Notes under the pieces: model-generated
Seen by the model: only the letters and a program-made list of their open reading frames with translations
Told to the model about the DNA's origin: nothing
Database searches by the model: none
Part shown: positions 51,275 to 59,982 of the stretch, piece after piece
How the letters are laid out: the number at the start of each line of letters is the position of its first letter
Position numbering within the stretch: position 1 is the first letter of the stretch
NCBI RefSeq assembly: GCF_004342685.1
Contig: NZ_SMBZ01000007.1
Coordinates: forward strand, 30,708 to 94,707
DNA: 64,000 nt
Source: Sphingobacterium alimentarium
Lineage (GTDB): Bacteria > Bacteroidota > Bacteroidia > Sphingobacteriales > Sphingobacteriaceae
Direction: 5' to 3'
Translations under genes and position numbers: made by a program

Positions 51275-52654
51275 ATGAACTATTCTACAATTAAAAAAAC
51301 AGCTGTTGCCGCTTCTTTAGTAGCCGCTTTTGGTTACGCTGAGGTAGCTCAAGCACAAACTCCTACAGTATTCGGTGGCCGTTCTCAATACAGAACTTGG
51401 TCAATTGGTTTACAAGGAGGTATCACAACTCCTAACGTATTAGTAGGTGGATCAAATAACTTCGGTCAAAAAGTAGGTTACTTCCAAAACAAAGTTGGTG
51501 AGTACTATGGTTTGACTATCCGTAAACAATTCTCTCACTTATTCGGTTTAGAGTTAGAGGGTAACCGTGGTTCTATCAAAACTTACAACCATGAATTAGC
51601 TACTCCAAGAGCAGAAAATTCATTAGGTGCAATTGCAGCTAAAACTGATGTAAACTGGGCAGCTAGCTTAAATGGTGTATTCCAATTAGGTACTATCGAT
51701 TTCTTAAGAAGAGAAAATGCAGTTAATTTCTATGCTAAAGTAGGTTTAGGTGTGTTAGCAAACAACCCAATTCAATACAGCAATGAAGATTTCTCAGGCA
51801 CTCCAGTATATGATAACACTGGTAATTGGGGATCAGAGATCTTCGGTGACCGTACAAACACTGGTGACAGAGATTACAAATTAGCAGCATACGTACCTGT
51901 AGGTGTTGGTGTTAAATTCAAATTATCTGAAGTGGTTGCCTTGAACTTAGGTTACACAATGAACTTCACTGATGACAATTTATTATTCGGTCCAGGTCGT
52001 TCAGATGTTAAAGGTAAATTCTCTAACGTATACGGTGGTTTAGAATTCACTTTAGGTTCACGTGATAAAGAAAACTTAACATTCGCGAACCCAGTAGCTA
52101 CTTTATATGATGAATTGAAAGATCCTTCATTACGTAATGAAGTTGAAGCATTGAAACAACGTGTTTCTTCTTTAGAAGGTACTGTTGATCAATTAGGTAA
52201 AGATTCTGATGGTGACGGTGTATCTGATAAATTTGATAAATGTCCAAACACTCCTGCTGGCACAGTAGTTGATGGTTCTGGTTGTCCAATCAAATTCCCA
52301 GAAGCTAGTAAAAATGATCTAGTTGCTGGTGAGTACTATGCTCCTATCGGTTTTGAATTCGATAGCTCAGTATTGAAAACTGAATCATACTCAACTTTAG
52401 ATAAATTAGCTAAAGAATTACGTGATTCGAATGGTAGAGTTACTTTAGATGGTTACGCTTCTGCAGAAGGTACTGAAGCATATAACTTAAACTTATCTAA
52501 AGACCGTGCTAACGCAGTAAAACAATACTTAGTTAACGCTGGTGTATCTGCTTCAAACATTTCTGCTAATGGTTACGGTGAGGCTAACCCAATTGCATCT
52601 AATGCAACTGAAGAAGGTCGTATCCAAAACCGTCGTGTTGAAATCAAAAAATAA
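51275..52654 (+). CDS. ompA: OmpA-family outer-membrane protein
   Basis: 459 aa from ATG 51275, which starts a clean signal peptide (KTAVAASLVAAFGYAEVAQA); an upstream in-frame ATG at 51224 would only lengthen the N-region. An outer-membrane beta-barrel part (about 30-275) is followed by a thrombospondin-3-like Ca-binding motif (DSDGDGVSDKFDKCPNTPAG) and a peptidoglycan-binding OmpA C-domain (FEFDSSVLKTESYSTLDKLA ... GRIQNRRVEIKK). Codons are strongly biased (TTA, GGT, GCT, CGT), unlike most neighbours, which suggests high expression. A strong terminator follows. Confidence 0.94.
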   Translation: MNYSTIKKTAVAASLVAAFGYAEVAQAQTPTVFGGRSQYRTWSIGLQGGITTPNVLVGGSNNFGQKVGYFQNKVGEYYGLTIRKQFSHLFGLELEGNRGSIKTYNHELATPRAENSLGAIAAKTDVNWAASLNGVFQLGTIDFLRRENAVNFYAKVGLGVLANNPIQYSNEDFSGTPVYDNTGNWGSEIFGDRTNTGDRDYKLAAYVPVGVGVKFKLSEVVALNLGYTMNFTDDNLLFGPGRSDVKGKFSNVYGGLEFTLGSRDKENLTFANPVATLYDELKDPSLRNEVEALKQRVSSLEGTVDQLGKDSDGDGVSDKFDKCPNTPAGTVVDGSGCPIKFPEASKNDLVAGEYYAPIGFEFDSSVLKTESYSTLDKLAKELRDSNGRVTLDGYASAEGTEAYNLNLSKDRANAVKQYLVNAGVSASNISANGYGEANPIASNATEEGRIQNRRVEIKK

Positions 52655-52682
52655 TCTATTTTAAAATAGATTATCAACATAC

Positions 52683-52712
52683 AAAAGCCGTCGCGTATTC
52701 GCGACGGCTTTT
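52683..52712 (+). terminator. Terminator of ompA
   Basis: 13-bp perfect inverted repeat AAAAGCCGTCGCG (52683-52695) and CGCGACGGCTTTT (52700-52712) with a 4-nt loop and a T-run; 29 nt after the stop. Confidence 0.9.
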
Positions 52713-52822
52713 TCATTCTTAAACCTTTAGGTCATTTTGAATTCTAATGATTGTGGATATGTGGAAAATATTTTATGAGGAATTACTATTAAAGATGTAT
52801 TTTTCACTAAATTGGAATAGAT

Positions 52823-54235
52823 ATGGAAGAGGAATTTGACTTTGGATCTGCTGAAGAGCAGAAAAAATCAGTAAATCGTTTTGAAGAGATGATTCGAAAT
52901 GAGGATCAATATTTCTTTGATTCTAGCGCTTTCGAAAGCATTATTGAATACTATTCTGATAAAAATGAACCCGTAAAAGCTCTACAAGTTATTGAGTTTG
53001 CCACTGGACAGCACCCCTTTGAGTCTAATTTTTACACTAAAAAAGCTCAAATACTAGCCGGAATGCGTCAATTTGGTCTGGCACTTGAAGCTTTGGAAAA
53101 AGCGGAATCTTTAGAGCCTCAAGATGCGGATATATTTTTAATCAAGGGAACGATTTATGCATCCCAAGGTGAATATGAACTTTCTGAAGAGTTTCTAAAT
53201 CAAGCCCTACAGACAGCTGAAAATAAGGAAGAAGTTTATCATCAACTAGCAACAATTTATCAGCTACAGATGAATTATGAGAAAGCTAAAGTATTCTTAA
53301 AGAAAACATTAAAGCTTCAACCTGATAATCCCGATGCCTTATTGGAAATAAATTTCTGCTTCGATATGCTGAATCAAAGTGAAGAAGCACTAGCATTCTT
53401 TACGCAGCTTATCGACGAAGAACCCTATTCCTTCCATGGATGGTATTACTTAGGAAATGCCTACCACCAATTGAATCGATTTGAAGAGGCTATTGACGCA
53501 TATGACTATGCCATACTCATCAATGAAAGCTTCTCTTCTGCGTACTTCAACAAGGGTAACGCCTTGGTCAACCTGGATCGGTATTCACAGGCCATCGAAG
53601 TATACAAACAGACATTCGAATACGAACAACCCAACGCCGATACATACTGCGCAATTGGCGAGTGCTATGAGAAGTTAGAAATTATGGATATGGCTAGAGA
53701 TTACTATAAAAAAGCTGTTAAGCTGGATGGTGATATGGCTGACGCGTGGTTTGGCATAGGTGTGACGCTAGATTTCGAAGAGCGCTTTTTTGAGTCGCTA
53801 CATTTCTACAAAAAAGCGTTAGAACTGGATGACGAGAATCCAGATTATTGGTTTGCTATAGCTGACGCGCGTTATAAACTCGGCCAGATTGAACAGTCTG
53901 AAATTGCTTATAATAAAGTCGTTGAGCTCAATCCAACAGATATAGAAGCTTGGTTAGATTTCTCGTCAATATATTTTGAGCAAAAAAAAACAGATCAAGC
54001 AATAGAAACGATCTCTGAAGCCATAAAGATAAATACTGATGCCGCAGAACTTTATTACAGACTGGTGGCCTATCTTTTTGCTAATGGACAATACAATGAA
54101 GCGCTTAACTTTTTGGAACTGGCGTTAGCATTTGGTTTAGATAAGCATCATATTTTATTTGAATATCTGCCACAATTAGAAGGAAATCATATCATAACAG
54201 AAATAATTAAAAAGTATTCAGAAAATAATGATTAA
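52823..54235 (+). CDS. Cytoplasmic TPR-repeat protein
   Basis: 470 aa, no signal peptide. An acidic N-terminal segment (MEEEFDFGSAEEQKKSVNRF) is followed by about eleven tetratricopeptide repeats, such as ALEKAESLEPQDADIFLIKG, AIDAYDYAILINESFSSAYF and SLHFYKKALELDDENPDYW. Likely a scaffold. The end overlaps aroE by 8 bp, so the five genes 52823-57461 probably form one operon. Function unknown. Confidence 0.85.
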   Translation: MEEEFDFGSAEEQKKSVNRFEEMIRNEDQYFFDSSAFESIIEYYSDKNEPVKALQVIEFATGQHPFESNFYTKKAQILAGMRQFGLALEALEKAESLEPQDADIFLIKGTIYASQGEYELSEEFLNQALQTAENKEEVYHQLATIYQLQMNYEKAKVFLKKTLKLQPDNPDALLEINFCFDMLNQSEEALAFFTQLIDEEPYSFHGWYYLGNAYHQLNRFEEAIDAYDYAILINESFSSAYFNKGNALVNLDRYSQAIEVYKQTFEYEQPNADTYCAIGECYEKLEIMDMARDYYKKAVKLDGDMADAWFGIGVTLDFEERFFESLHFYKKALELDDENPDYWFAIADARYKLGQIEQSEIAYNKVVELNPTDIEAWLDFSSIYFEQKKTDQAIETISEAIKINTDAAELYYRLVAYLFANGQYNEALNFLELALAFGLDKHHILFEYLPQLEGNHIITEIIKKYSENND

Positions 54236-54977
54236 ACTCGGCTTAATAGGCTTTCCGCTTGGTCATTCCTTTTCGAAGAATTACTATTTAGCTAAATTCA
54301 AAGAAGAGCAAATTACCTCTGTAGATTATGACTTATACCCTATTGCAGATATAGATCTATTCAAATCGCTATATAGCAACGATAGTGCTTTCTGTGGATT
54401 TAACGTGACTATCCCGCACAAGCAAGCTGTAATGGCATATATAGATGAGCTCTCGGACGAGGCGGCCGCTATTAATGCCGTCAACTGTATTACCATTCAT
54501 CGCACAAATGGTAAAATATCTCTAAAGGGATACAATACAGATGCATTTGGGTTTCAAAAATCTTTGGAACCACTTCTTGAGCCTCAGCATACACAAGCGC
54601 TGGTGCTCGGTAATGGTGGTGCAGCCAAAGCTGTATTGTATGTATTAGAAAAGCTGAATATTGCCTACAAAGTGGTAAGTCGTAACAAAGAAACCGGCGA
54701 TTTTACATACGAAGAACTGACCCCAAGTATAATCGAAGCACACCCGCTGATCATAAACTGCTCACCAGTAGGCACCCACCCTAACATCAATGAATGCCCG
54801 CAAATACCATATGAACACATTGGTGCTCGGCATCTACTGTATGATTTGATCTACAATCCGGAAGAAACCTTATTCCTACAAAAGGGAAAAGAAAATGGCG
54901 CAACTATTAAGAATGGATATGAAATGCTTGTCTTACAGGCAGAAAAAAATTGGCACATATGGCAACGCAATTTCTAA
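54228..54977 (+). CDS. aroE: Shikimate dehydrogenase
   Basis: Reduces 3-dehydroshikimate to shikimate with NADPH in aromatic amino-acid synthesis (249 aa). Substrate part: GLIGFPLGHSFSKNYYLAKF with the conserved serine and lysine pattern, FNVTIPHKQAVM with the catalytic Lys, and NAVNCI. Cofactor part: ALVLGNGGAAKAVLYVLEKL; then INCSPVGTHP and LIYNPEETLFLQKGKENG. Short end typical of the family. ATG overlaps the upstream TPR gene; the GldD gene follows 2 nt after the stop. Confidence 0.95.
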   Translation: MIKLGLIGFPLGHSFSKNYYLAKFKEEQITSVDYDLYPIADIDLFKSLYSNDSAFCGFNVTIPHKQAVMAYIDELSDEAAAINAVNCITIHRTNGKISLKGYNTDAFGFQKSLEPLLEPQHTQALVLGNGGAAKAVLYVLEKLNIAYKVVSRNKETGDFTYEELTPSIIEAHPLIINCSPVGTHPNINECPQIPYEHIGARHLLYDLIYNPEETLFLQKGKENGATIKNGYEMLVLQAEKNWHIWQRNF

Positions 54978-54979
54978 CT

Positions 54980-55555
54980 ATGCGCCTTGCATTTGTTTTT
55001 CTTGCTACTCTTTTCTCTCTTAACAGCTGTAATTCGGATTATAGTCCCAAGCCACGTGCATACCATCGAATATTATTTCCGGAGAAACAATATTCGCTTA
55101 GTGCAACACAAGGTTGCCCTTTTACTTTTGAGATTCCTCAATACAGCCAGCTGCTGGACGATACGAATAAGGGAAGTCAGCCCTGCTGGAAGAATTTGGA
55201 TTTCAATGCCTATAATGCACGCTTGCATCTAAGCTATTTTAAAATAAGCTCCGAAGCTCCATTAGAGCAATTGACCGAGGATGCTCGCTCGTTCGTATTT
55301 AAACACACTGCAAAAGCTACTGCAATAGACCAGCAACCCATTTCAATTCCAGAGACTGGGGTCACTGGATTACAATATACCATTCAAGGCAATACCGCTT
55401 CCAATATTCAATTCTATGTGACGGACAGCGAAAAACATTATCTCAGAGGCGCCTTATATTTCAATGAAAGGCCCAACTTAGACTCCATTCAGCCCGTTTT
55501 GGATTTTTTGAAAACAGATATTCAACACATAATTAATACCATTAGATGGAAATAA
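54980..55555 (+). CDS. gldD: GldD-family lipoprotein
   Basis: 191 aa from ATG 54980, which gives a lipoprotein signal (LAFVFLATLFSLNSC, cysteine 17); earlier starts lie inside aroE. The mature start YSPKPRAYHRILFPEKQY is the GldD signature. In gliding Bacteroidota GldD is needed for gliding and type IX secretion, but it also occurs in non-gliding members. No other gld genes are in the window. Outer- or inner-membrane anchored; mechanism unknown. Confidence 0.88.
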   Translation: MRLAFVFLATLFSLNSCNSDYSPKPRAYHRILFPEKQYSLSATQGCPFTFEIPQYSQLLDDTNKGSQPCWKNLDFNAYNARLHLSYFKISSEAPLEQLTEDARSFVFKHTAKATAIDQQPISIPETGVTGLQYTIQGNTASNIQFYVTDSEKHYLRGALYFNERPNLDSIQPVLDFLKTDIQHIINTIRWK

Positions 55556-55560
55556 ATAGT

Positions 55561-55568
55561 TAAATTTG
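55561..55568 (+). promoter_or_regulatory. Candidate promoter (-7 box) adjoining the start of the MBL-fold gene
   Basis: TAAATTTG, then 4 nt (attc), then ATG 55573. Fits TAnnTTTG; no clear -33. If active inside the operon it would give a leaderless message. Confidence 0.45.
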
Positions 55569-55572
55569 ATTC

Positions 55573-56217
55573 ATGTTAACTATCGAAATTTTCACATTCA
55601 ATCCATACCAAGAAAATACTCTTCTACTTATAGATGCTGCTACCAAGCACTGTATCATCATTGATCCAGGCATGCACAATCAACAGGAGCAACAATATTT
55701 TAAATCGTATATCGAAGATAATAATCTCGAGCCGAAGCTACTTCTGAATACGCATTGTCATATTGACCATGTGCTAGGTAACCATTTTGTTTATGAGACT
55801 TGGGGTTTGACGCCACAATTTCATGAAGATGAAGTACCCGTATTGGTGGCTGTTGAAAATTATGCTCCTCAGATGGGCTTTAGATACGACACATCCCCTA
55901 TTCCCCAGACATTCCTTCAGGACAAGGAGATTATTAATTTTGGGAACACCAAAATAGAGGCAATACTTGCTCCTGGTCATTCACCCGGTCATATGTGTTA
56001 CTACATCGCAGATCAAAATGTATTGATTGGTGGAGATGTTTTGTTTCGCAATAGTATCGGCCGTACGGATCTACCAGGCGGAAACCACCAGACCCTACTA
56101 AATAGTATTCAAGAGCGTATCTACGTCTTGCCAGAAGAAACAGAAGTCTTTCCAGGGCATGGCCCTAGTACAACTGTTGGGTTCGAAAAAAAGACTAATC
56201 CATTCGTAAAAGGATGA
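55573..56217 (+). CDS. MBL-fold metallo-hydrolase (glyoxalase II-like)
   Basis: 214 aa. Metal-binding motif THCHIDH (H61, H63, D65, H66), then GHSPGHMCYY, GGDVLFRNSIGRTDLPGG and FPGHGPST, the ordered ligands of the YcbL/glyoxalase II-like branch. Hydrolytic activity on thioesters is likely but the substrate is unknown. Its stop overlaps the following permease start (ATGA at 56214). Confidence 0.92.
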   Translation: MLTIEIFTFNPYQENTLLLIDAATKHCIIIDPGMHNQQEQQYFKSYIEDNNLEPKLLLNTHCHIDHVLGNHFVYETWGLTPQFHEDEVPVLVAVENYAPQMGFRYDTSPIPQTFLQDKEIINFGNTKIEAILAPGHSPGHMCYYIADQNVLIGGDVLFRNSIGRTDLPGGNHQTLLNSIQERIYVLPEETEVFPGHGPSTTVGFEKKTNPFVKG

Positions 56218-57461
56218 AAAAAATAAGAGTTCCATTATTCTTTGCGCTTCGGTATCTTTTTTCAAAGAAGTCAGTCAATGCTATTAATATTATTTCCATT
56301 ATTAGTATAGTTGGAATCTTTGTTAGTACCGCTGCATTGGTAATTGTGCTTTCATTTTATAATGGGATGGAAAACTTTATCCTTTCGATGAATAGCAAAT
56401 TCTCTCCTGATATACGAATAGAAGCTACTAAAGGAAAGACCTTCTTTCCCGAAAATCCTATATTTCAACAATTGGCAGCTGACCCAGCAGTAAAAAATTA
56501 CTCAGAAACACTCGAGGATAAAGCATTGATCCAATTTGAGGGCAAACAAATTGTAGGAATGATCAAAGGCATAACGCCTGAAAGTTTGCAAAAGCAATCC
56601 AAAGATCACATCCTGCATATTGGAAAATTTGCGATACAAACAGATTCCATCCCGTACGCACTGATTGGGCCACAGATTCAAACTAACCTTCAGGTACCTA
56701 TTTCTGAGTTTAGTAATATGGTGGAATTGTATTTTCCACGCAAGGAGGCTGCTGTAAATAATATTAATCCGCTCGAAGACTTTAATATTCGGTCCATAAG
56801 TGTCAATGGTATATTAACATTCGAGCCTGAATTTCAAAACCTAGTATTAGTTCCGATTGACTTTGCACGGGATATTTTCGGGGAGGACAAATCGATATCA
56901 GCCATTGAATTATACCTGCACGAGTCCAAAGATGTCTACAAGCTACAAAAAGAGATTCAAAAGGGTTTAGGAGAGGATTTTCAAGTAAGAAATAGAGAAG
57001 AACAAAACCCTATCTTGTATAAGACTATAAAATCAGAAAAATGGATCGTATTTTTTATATTGACTTTCATTGGTATAATAGCCATTTTTAATATTATAGG
57101 TTCCTTGACTATGCTGGTTATTGACAAGAAAGAGGATATGAAAATTCTTCAGCATATAGGGGCAAACAAATCCACGATTGAAAATATTTTTTTCTACGAA
57201 GGTATAATGATTGCGTTAATTGGAAGTTCTATAGGAATAGTTGTGGGATATATTTTTTGTTTTCTACAAGATACGTATGGTTTCATCCGGACGAACAATG
57301 TCGATGGCAATTTCATTGATGTGTACCCCGTAGATATGCGCACACAAGACTTCATATTAGTTTTTGTAACGATCTCAGTATTGTCCATTGTCGTATCCTA
57401 CTTTTCTTCGAAGCTAAGCGTCAAAGAAATCGGAAACATCAATACACTAACAAGCGAATAG
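56214..57461 (+). CDS. LolE/LolC-like ABC transporter permease (FtsX fold)
   Basis: 415 aa. N-terminal helix (IISIISIVGIFVSTAALVIV), a large periplasmic MacB_PCD-like domain (residues about 45-270) and three C-terminal FtsX helices, the first being WIVFFILTFIGIIAIFNIIG followed by SLTMLVIDKKEDMKILQHIGANKS. The family pattern points to lipoprotein release from the inner membrane. No ATPase (LolD) gene is adjacent. Shares a 4-bp overlap with the MBL-fold gene. Confidence 0.9.
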   Translation: MKKIRVPLFFALRYLFSKKSVNAINIISIISIVGIFVSTAALVIVLSFYNGMENFILSMNSKFSPDIRIEATKGKTFFPENPIFQQLAADPAVKNYSETLEDKALIQFEGKQIVGMIKGITPESLQKQSKDHILHIGKFAIQTDSIPYALIGPQIQTNLQVPISEFSNMVELYFPRKEAAVNNINPLEDFNIRSISVNGILTFEPEFQNLVLVPIDFARDIFGEDKSISAIELYLHESKDVYKLQKEIQKGLGEDFQVRNREEQNPILYKTIKSEKWIVFFILTFIGIIAIFNIIGSLTMLVIDKKEDMKILQHIGANKSTIENIFFYEGIMIALIGSSIGIVVGYIFCFLQDTYGFIRTNNVDGNFIDVYPVDMRTQDFILVFVTISVLSIVVSYFSSKLSVKEIGNINTLTSE

Positions 57462-57482
57462 GAGGTAGTTCTGTTGGACGGA

Positions 57483-58136
57483 TTAATATTTTAGCTTTTC
57501 ACGGCTGTAATCACCTTTTTTGATGGAATTTATAAATTGATACCAGTTAAATGGATTTAAGAAAGGATTATTCATACGCTGATTGATATTCCTATTTTGC
57601 ATATACTGGTGGCGTTGCAATGAATTGTAGGTCTGTATCTCTTCAGCACTACGTGGTACCACACGTGCAAGCGCAGCCAAAGCATCAGGACTCAAGTTTC
57701 TTCGAGCTGTTGCAATCGGGTCATCACCGCCTAATGCCATGAATTCGGCCAAGTAATCTTCATAACTTGCCCAAGGAAAGGGTGTGACTGCAGGAAGTTC
57801 AATCAGGAGCGCTCGCATTTTAATGGAAGCGGTATATTTATCGTCCTGTACATCGGGAATTTGAAAGGTAACAGGATCAAACCCCACACTCGTAAATTCA
57901 ATCACATCGCCCGCATGCGCTACGAAAGAGAAGAAACCATCGTTGTTGGACATGAAAGTCTGATTATTGTGCGAGGTGTTGCGAATAGAAACAAATCCAA
58001 CAGGCAGATCAGAACCTGTAGAAGTAATCAACCCACTAAACTGCAGAATTTTCTTGCTTTGTGCAAAAACAGCAGAAGACATGAGACAGATTATTCCCAT
58101 GCAGACAAGAAAATATTTAATGGCTTTATTCAACAT
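57483..58136 (-). CDS. Secreted protein with carboxypeptidase-like regulatory domain
   Basis: 217 aa from ATG 58136 (an earlier in-frame start adds 11 residues before the signal peptide). Signal peptide FLVCMGIICLMSSAVFAQ. Residues about 30-110 form a carboxypeptidase D regulatory-like fold (GLITSTGSDLPVGFVSIRNT ... FFSFVAHAGDVIEFTSVGF), as in the N-terminal domains of TonB-linked receptors, but no barrel follows. The C-terminal part is helical and Asn/Gln-rich (RHQYMQNRNINQRMNNPF). Convergent with the lolE-like gene. Function unknown. Confidence 0.83.
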   Translation of the reverse strand: MLNKAIKYFLVCMGIICLMSSAVFAQSKKILQFSGLITSTGSDLPVGFVSIRNTSHNNQTFMSNNDGFFSFVAHAGDVIEFTSVGFDPVTFQIPDVQDDKYTASIKMRALLIELPAVTPFPWASYEDYLAEFMALGGDDPIATARRNLSPDALAALARVVPRSAEEIQTYNSLQRHQYMQNRNINQRMNNPFLNPFNWYQFINSIKKGDYSREKLKY

Positions 58137-58141
58137 TCTAA

Positions 58142-58149
58142 CAAAAATA
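58142..58149 (-). promoter_or_regulatory. Candidate promoter (-7 box) adjoining the start of the carboxypeptidase-like-domain gene
   Basis: Minus strand TATTTTTG, then 5 nt, then ATG 58136. Fits TAnnTTTG. No convincing -33. Confidence 0.45.
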
Positions 58150-58205
58150 AAATTTAAGGCTAAACTCACCTGTTAAAATGTGTTAATCAATGAACAACAT
58201 TTTTG

Positions 58206-58487
58206 TTACACTAATCCAGGAGTAGTCGCATTGGGATCATTCATATCCGTTAGGTTGATGGCTTGCACAGCTACAATTTCAGGAACAGCTTTTTTGATGG
58301 CTTGTTCAAGTCCAGCTTTAAAAGTCATAATGCTCATCGAACAATTAGCACAAGCGCCTATTAATTTCAACTTTACGATCCGATCCTCCGTAATCTCTTC
58401 AATACTCACATTCCCACCGTCAGTTTCCAAATAAGGACGGATAGTATCTAATGCTTGTTCAACGCGTTCTCGTAAGCTCATTTCCAT
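58206..58487 (-). CDS. NifU-like C-terminal domain protein (Fe-S scaffold/carrier)
   Basis: 93 aa, a free-standing NifU C-terminal (Nfu) domain. The CxxC cluster-binding motif is seen in GACANCSMSIMTF (C46, C49), after the typical TIRPYLETDGGNVSIEEI. It accepts and delivers Fe-S clusters, for which the many cluster proteins of complex I would be clients. Two close Met codons (58487 and 58481) are possible starts. Confidence 0.94.
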   Translation of the reverse strand: MEMSLRERVEQALDTIRPYLETDGGNVSIEEITEDRIVKLKLIGACANCSMSIMTFKAGLEQAIKKAVPEIVAVQAINLTDMNDPNATTPGLV

Positions 58488-58654
58488 TATTACTTATTAA
58501 TCTGTAAATATAATGATTTTTATCCCCAACAAAAATTAACAAGCTAATATTCCCAAAATAATGACATTAATTTAGAAATGGTTAAAGATTGTTAAAGCCG
58601 TTGCAAAAAATATATTAGTAGCTAAAAATCAAGTAAATTGCGGTTTAAAATTTA

Positions 58655-58686
58655 ATTGAATATTATTGTTAATTGACGTATCTTTG
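58655..58686 (+). promoter_or_regulatory. Promoter of bamD, adjoining the start codon
   Basis: ATTG (58655-58658), 20-nt spacer, TATCTTTG (58679-58686), then taaa and ATG 58691. Both boxes fit the consensus; transcription would begin at or next to the start codon. Confidence 0.6.
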
Positions 58687-58690
58687 TAAA

Positions 58691-59614
58691 ATGTTTCTGA
58701 ATAGACGTAATAGTGTAATTTTTGCTTTGTGCCTGATTACATTGGTATTTGTTGGCTGTAAAAGTAAGTTTGAAAAACTTCGAAATAGCAATAATATCAC
58801 TGTAAAATATCAAGAGGCCGTTAAGCTCTATGAAAAAGGGAAGTATTCCAAAGCACTAATTTTATTTGATGATCTTGCCTCCAAATATAGGGGCCGGGCA
58901 GAAGCAGAAGATTTATTCTATCTGATTGCCAATGCCAACTATAAATTGAAGGACTACACCTCTGCGCGTTTTCATTTCAAAAATTTTGCGAATACTTATC
59001 CCAATAGTGATAGAGCAGAAGAATGCCGCTATATGGCTGCATATTGCTATTATCTAGATTCACCACGATCGACATTGGATCAAGAAAATACCAGGAAAGC
59101 TATTGACGAATTGCAATTGTTTGTGAATTACTACCCGGAGTCCGAAAGAGCACAGCAGGCAGGAGCACTGATTCAAAGCCTTCGTGATAAGCTGGAGAAA
59201 AAAGCATTTGATAATGCCAAGCTATACTATAATATGGGATTAGCGGATGATTATCGTGCAGCGGTAATCGCTTTAGAAAATGTGTTGAGACAATACCCGG
59301 ACACGAAATATGCAGAAGAAATTGAATTCCTCATGGTGAAATCTCAATATCTATATGCGGATAATAGCCGAGTATTCCGTCAGGAAGAGCGATTCAATCA
59401 AGCCTTAGATTACTACAATAGTTTTGTTGAGCATTTCCCACAAAGCAAATTTAAGGCAGAAGCTGATGATTTGAAGAATAATGCAGACCGTAAAATTGTA
59501 GCAGCGATTCGCATGGTGAATGAGTACAATAAAGAAATAGAAGACAGAAATAAAGAATTGGGTATTACGGAGACTAAAACAGAGGAAGCTAGTACAACCA
59601 ATTCAACAAAATAA
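58691..59614 (+). CDS. bamD: Outer-membrane assembly lipoprotein BamD
   Basis: 307 aa. Lipoprotein signal with lipobox FVGC (cysteine 23), then five TPR-like repeats of the YfiO/BamD family: AVKLYEKGKYSKALILFDDL, NYKLKDYTSARFHFKNFANT, AIDELQLFVNYYPESERAQQ, AVIALENVLRQYPDTKYAEE and ALDYYNSFVEHFPQSKFKAE. It is an essential BAM-complex part in the periplasm. ATG 58691 is the only sensible start; an earlier in-frame codon at 58673 falls upstream of the promoter -7 box. It leads bamD-rpoZ-coaBC, a conserved Bacteroidota order. Confidence 0.93.
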   Translation: MFLNRRNSVIFALCLITLVFVGCKSKFEKLRNSNNITVKYQEAVKLYEKGKYSKALILFDDLASKYRGRAEAEDLFYLIANANYKLKDYTSARFHFKNFANTYPNSDRAEECRYMAAYCYYLDSPRSTLDQENTRKAIDELQLFVNYYPESERAQQAGALIQSLRDKLEKKAFDNAKLYYNMGLADDYRAAVIALENVLRQYPDTKYAEEIEFLMVKSQYLYADNSRVFRQEERFNQALDYYNSFVEHFPQSKFKAEADDLKNNADRKIVAAIRMVNEYNKEIEDRNKELGITETKTEEASTTNSTK

Positions 59615-59641
59615 GGAATTAATATAATATATTTAGTTAAT

Positions 59642-59971
59642 ATGAGTCAAGCAAAAAACAACGCCATCCCAAATACTACAGTAACTAGAGATTTGAGAGA
59701 ATTGGACAAAACGACTGAGAATATTTACGAATCAATCGTAATTATTAGCAAGCGTGCGAACCAAATCGGTGTAGAAATAAAAGAAGAGTTAAATGCTAAA
59801 TTAGCTGAATTTGCGAGCAGCAATGACAACTTGGAAGAGGTGTTCGAAAATCGTGAACAAATCGAAATTTCTAAGCACTACGAACGTATGCCAAAACCAA
59901 CTTTGGTTGCGATTGACGAATTTTTGAAAGACAAAGTATACTTTAGAAACCCTTCTAAAGATCAAGAATAA
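59642..59971 (+). CDS. rpoZ: DNA-directed RNA polymerase subunit omega, Bacteroidota type
   Basis: 109 aa. The Bacteroidota omega relative (RpoZ/Rpb6-like): TTVTRDLRELDKTTENIYES, IVIISKRANQIGVEIKEELN and MPKPTLVAIDEFLKDKVYFR. Helps assembly of RNA polymerase. The position between bamD and coaBC is conserved in the phylum. Start ATG 59642, 27 nt after bamD. Confidence 0.92.
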   Translation: MSQAKNNAIPNTTVTRDLRELDKTTENIYESIVIISKRANQIGVEIKEELNAKLAEFASSNDNLEEVFENREQIEISKHYERMPKPTLVAIDEFLKDKVYFRNPSKDQE

Positions 59972-59982
59972 TAGCTATCAGC

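Noticed and set aside
58535..58600. TTAACA and TTAAAG repeats upstream of bamD as a Pho box
   Set aside because: The repeats are imperfect, have a 10-nt period, and lie far from the bamD promoter.
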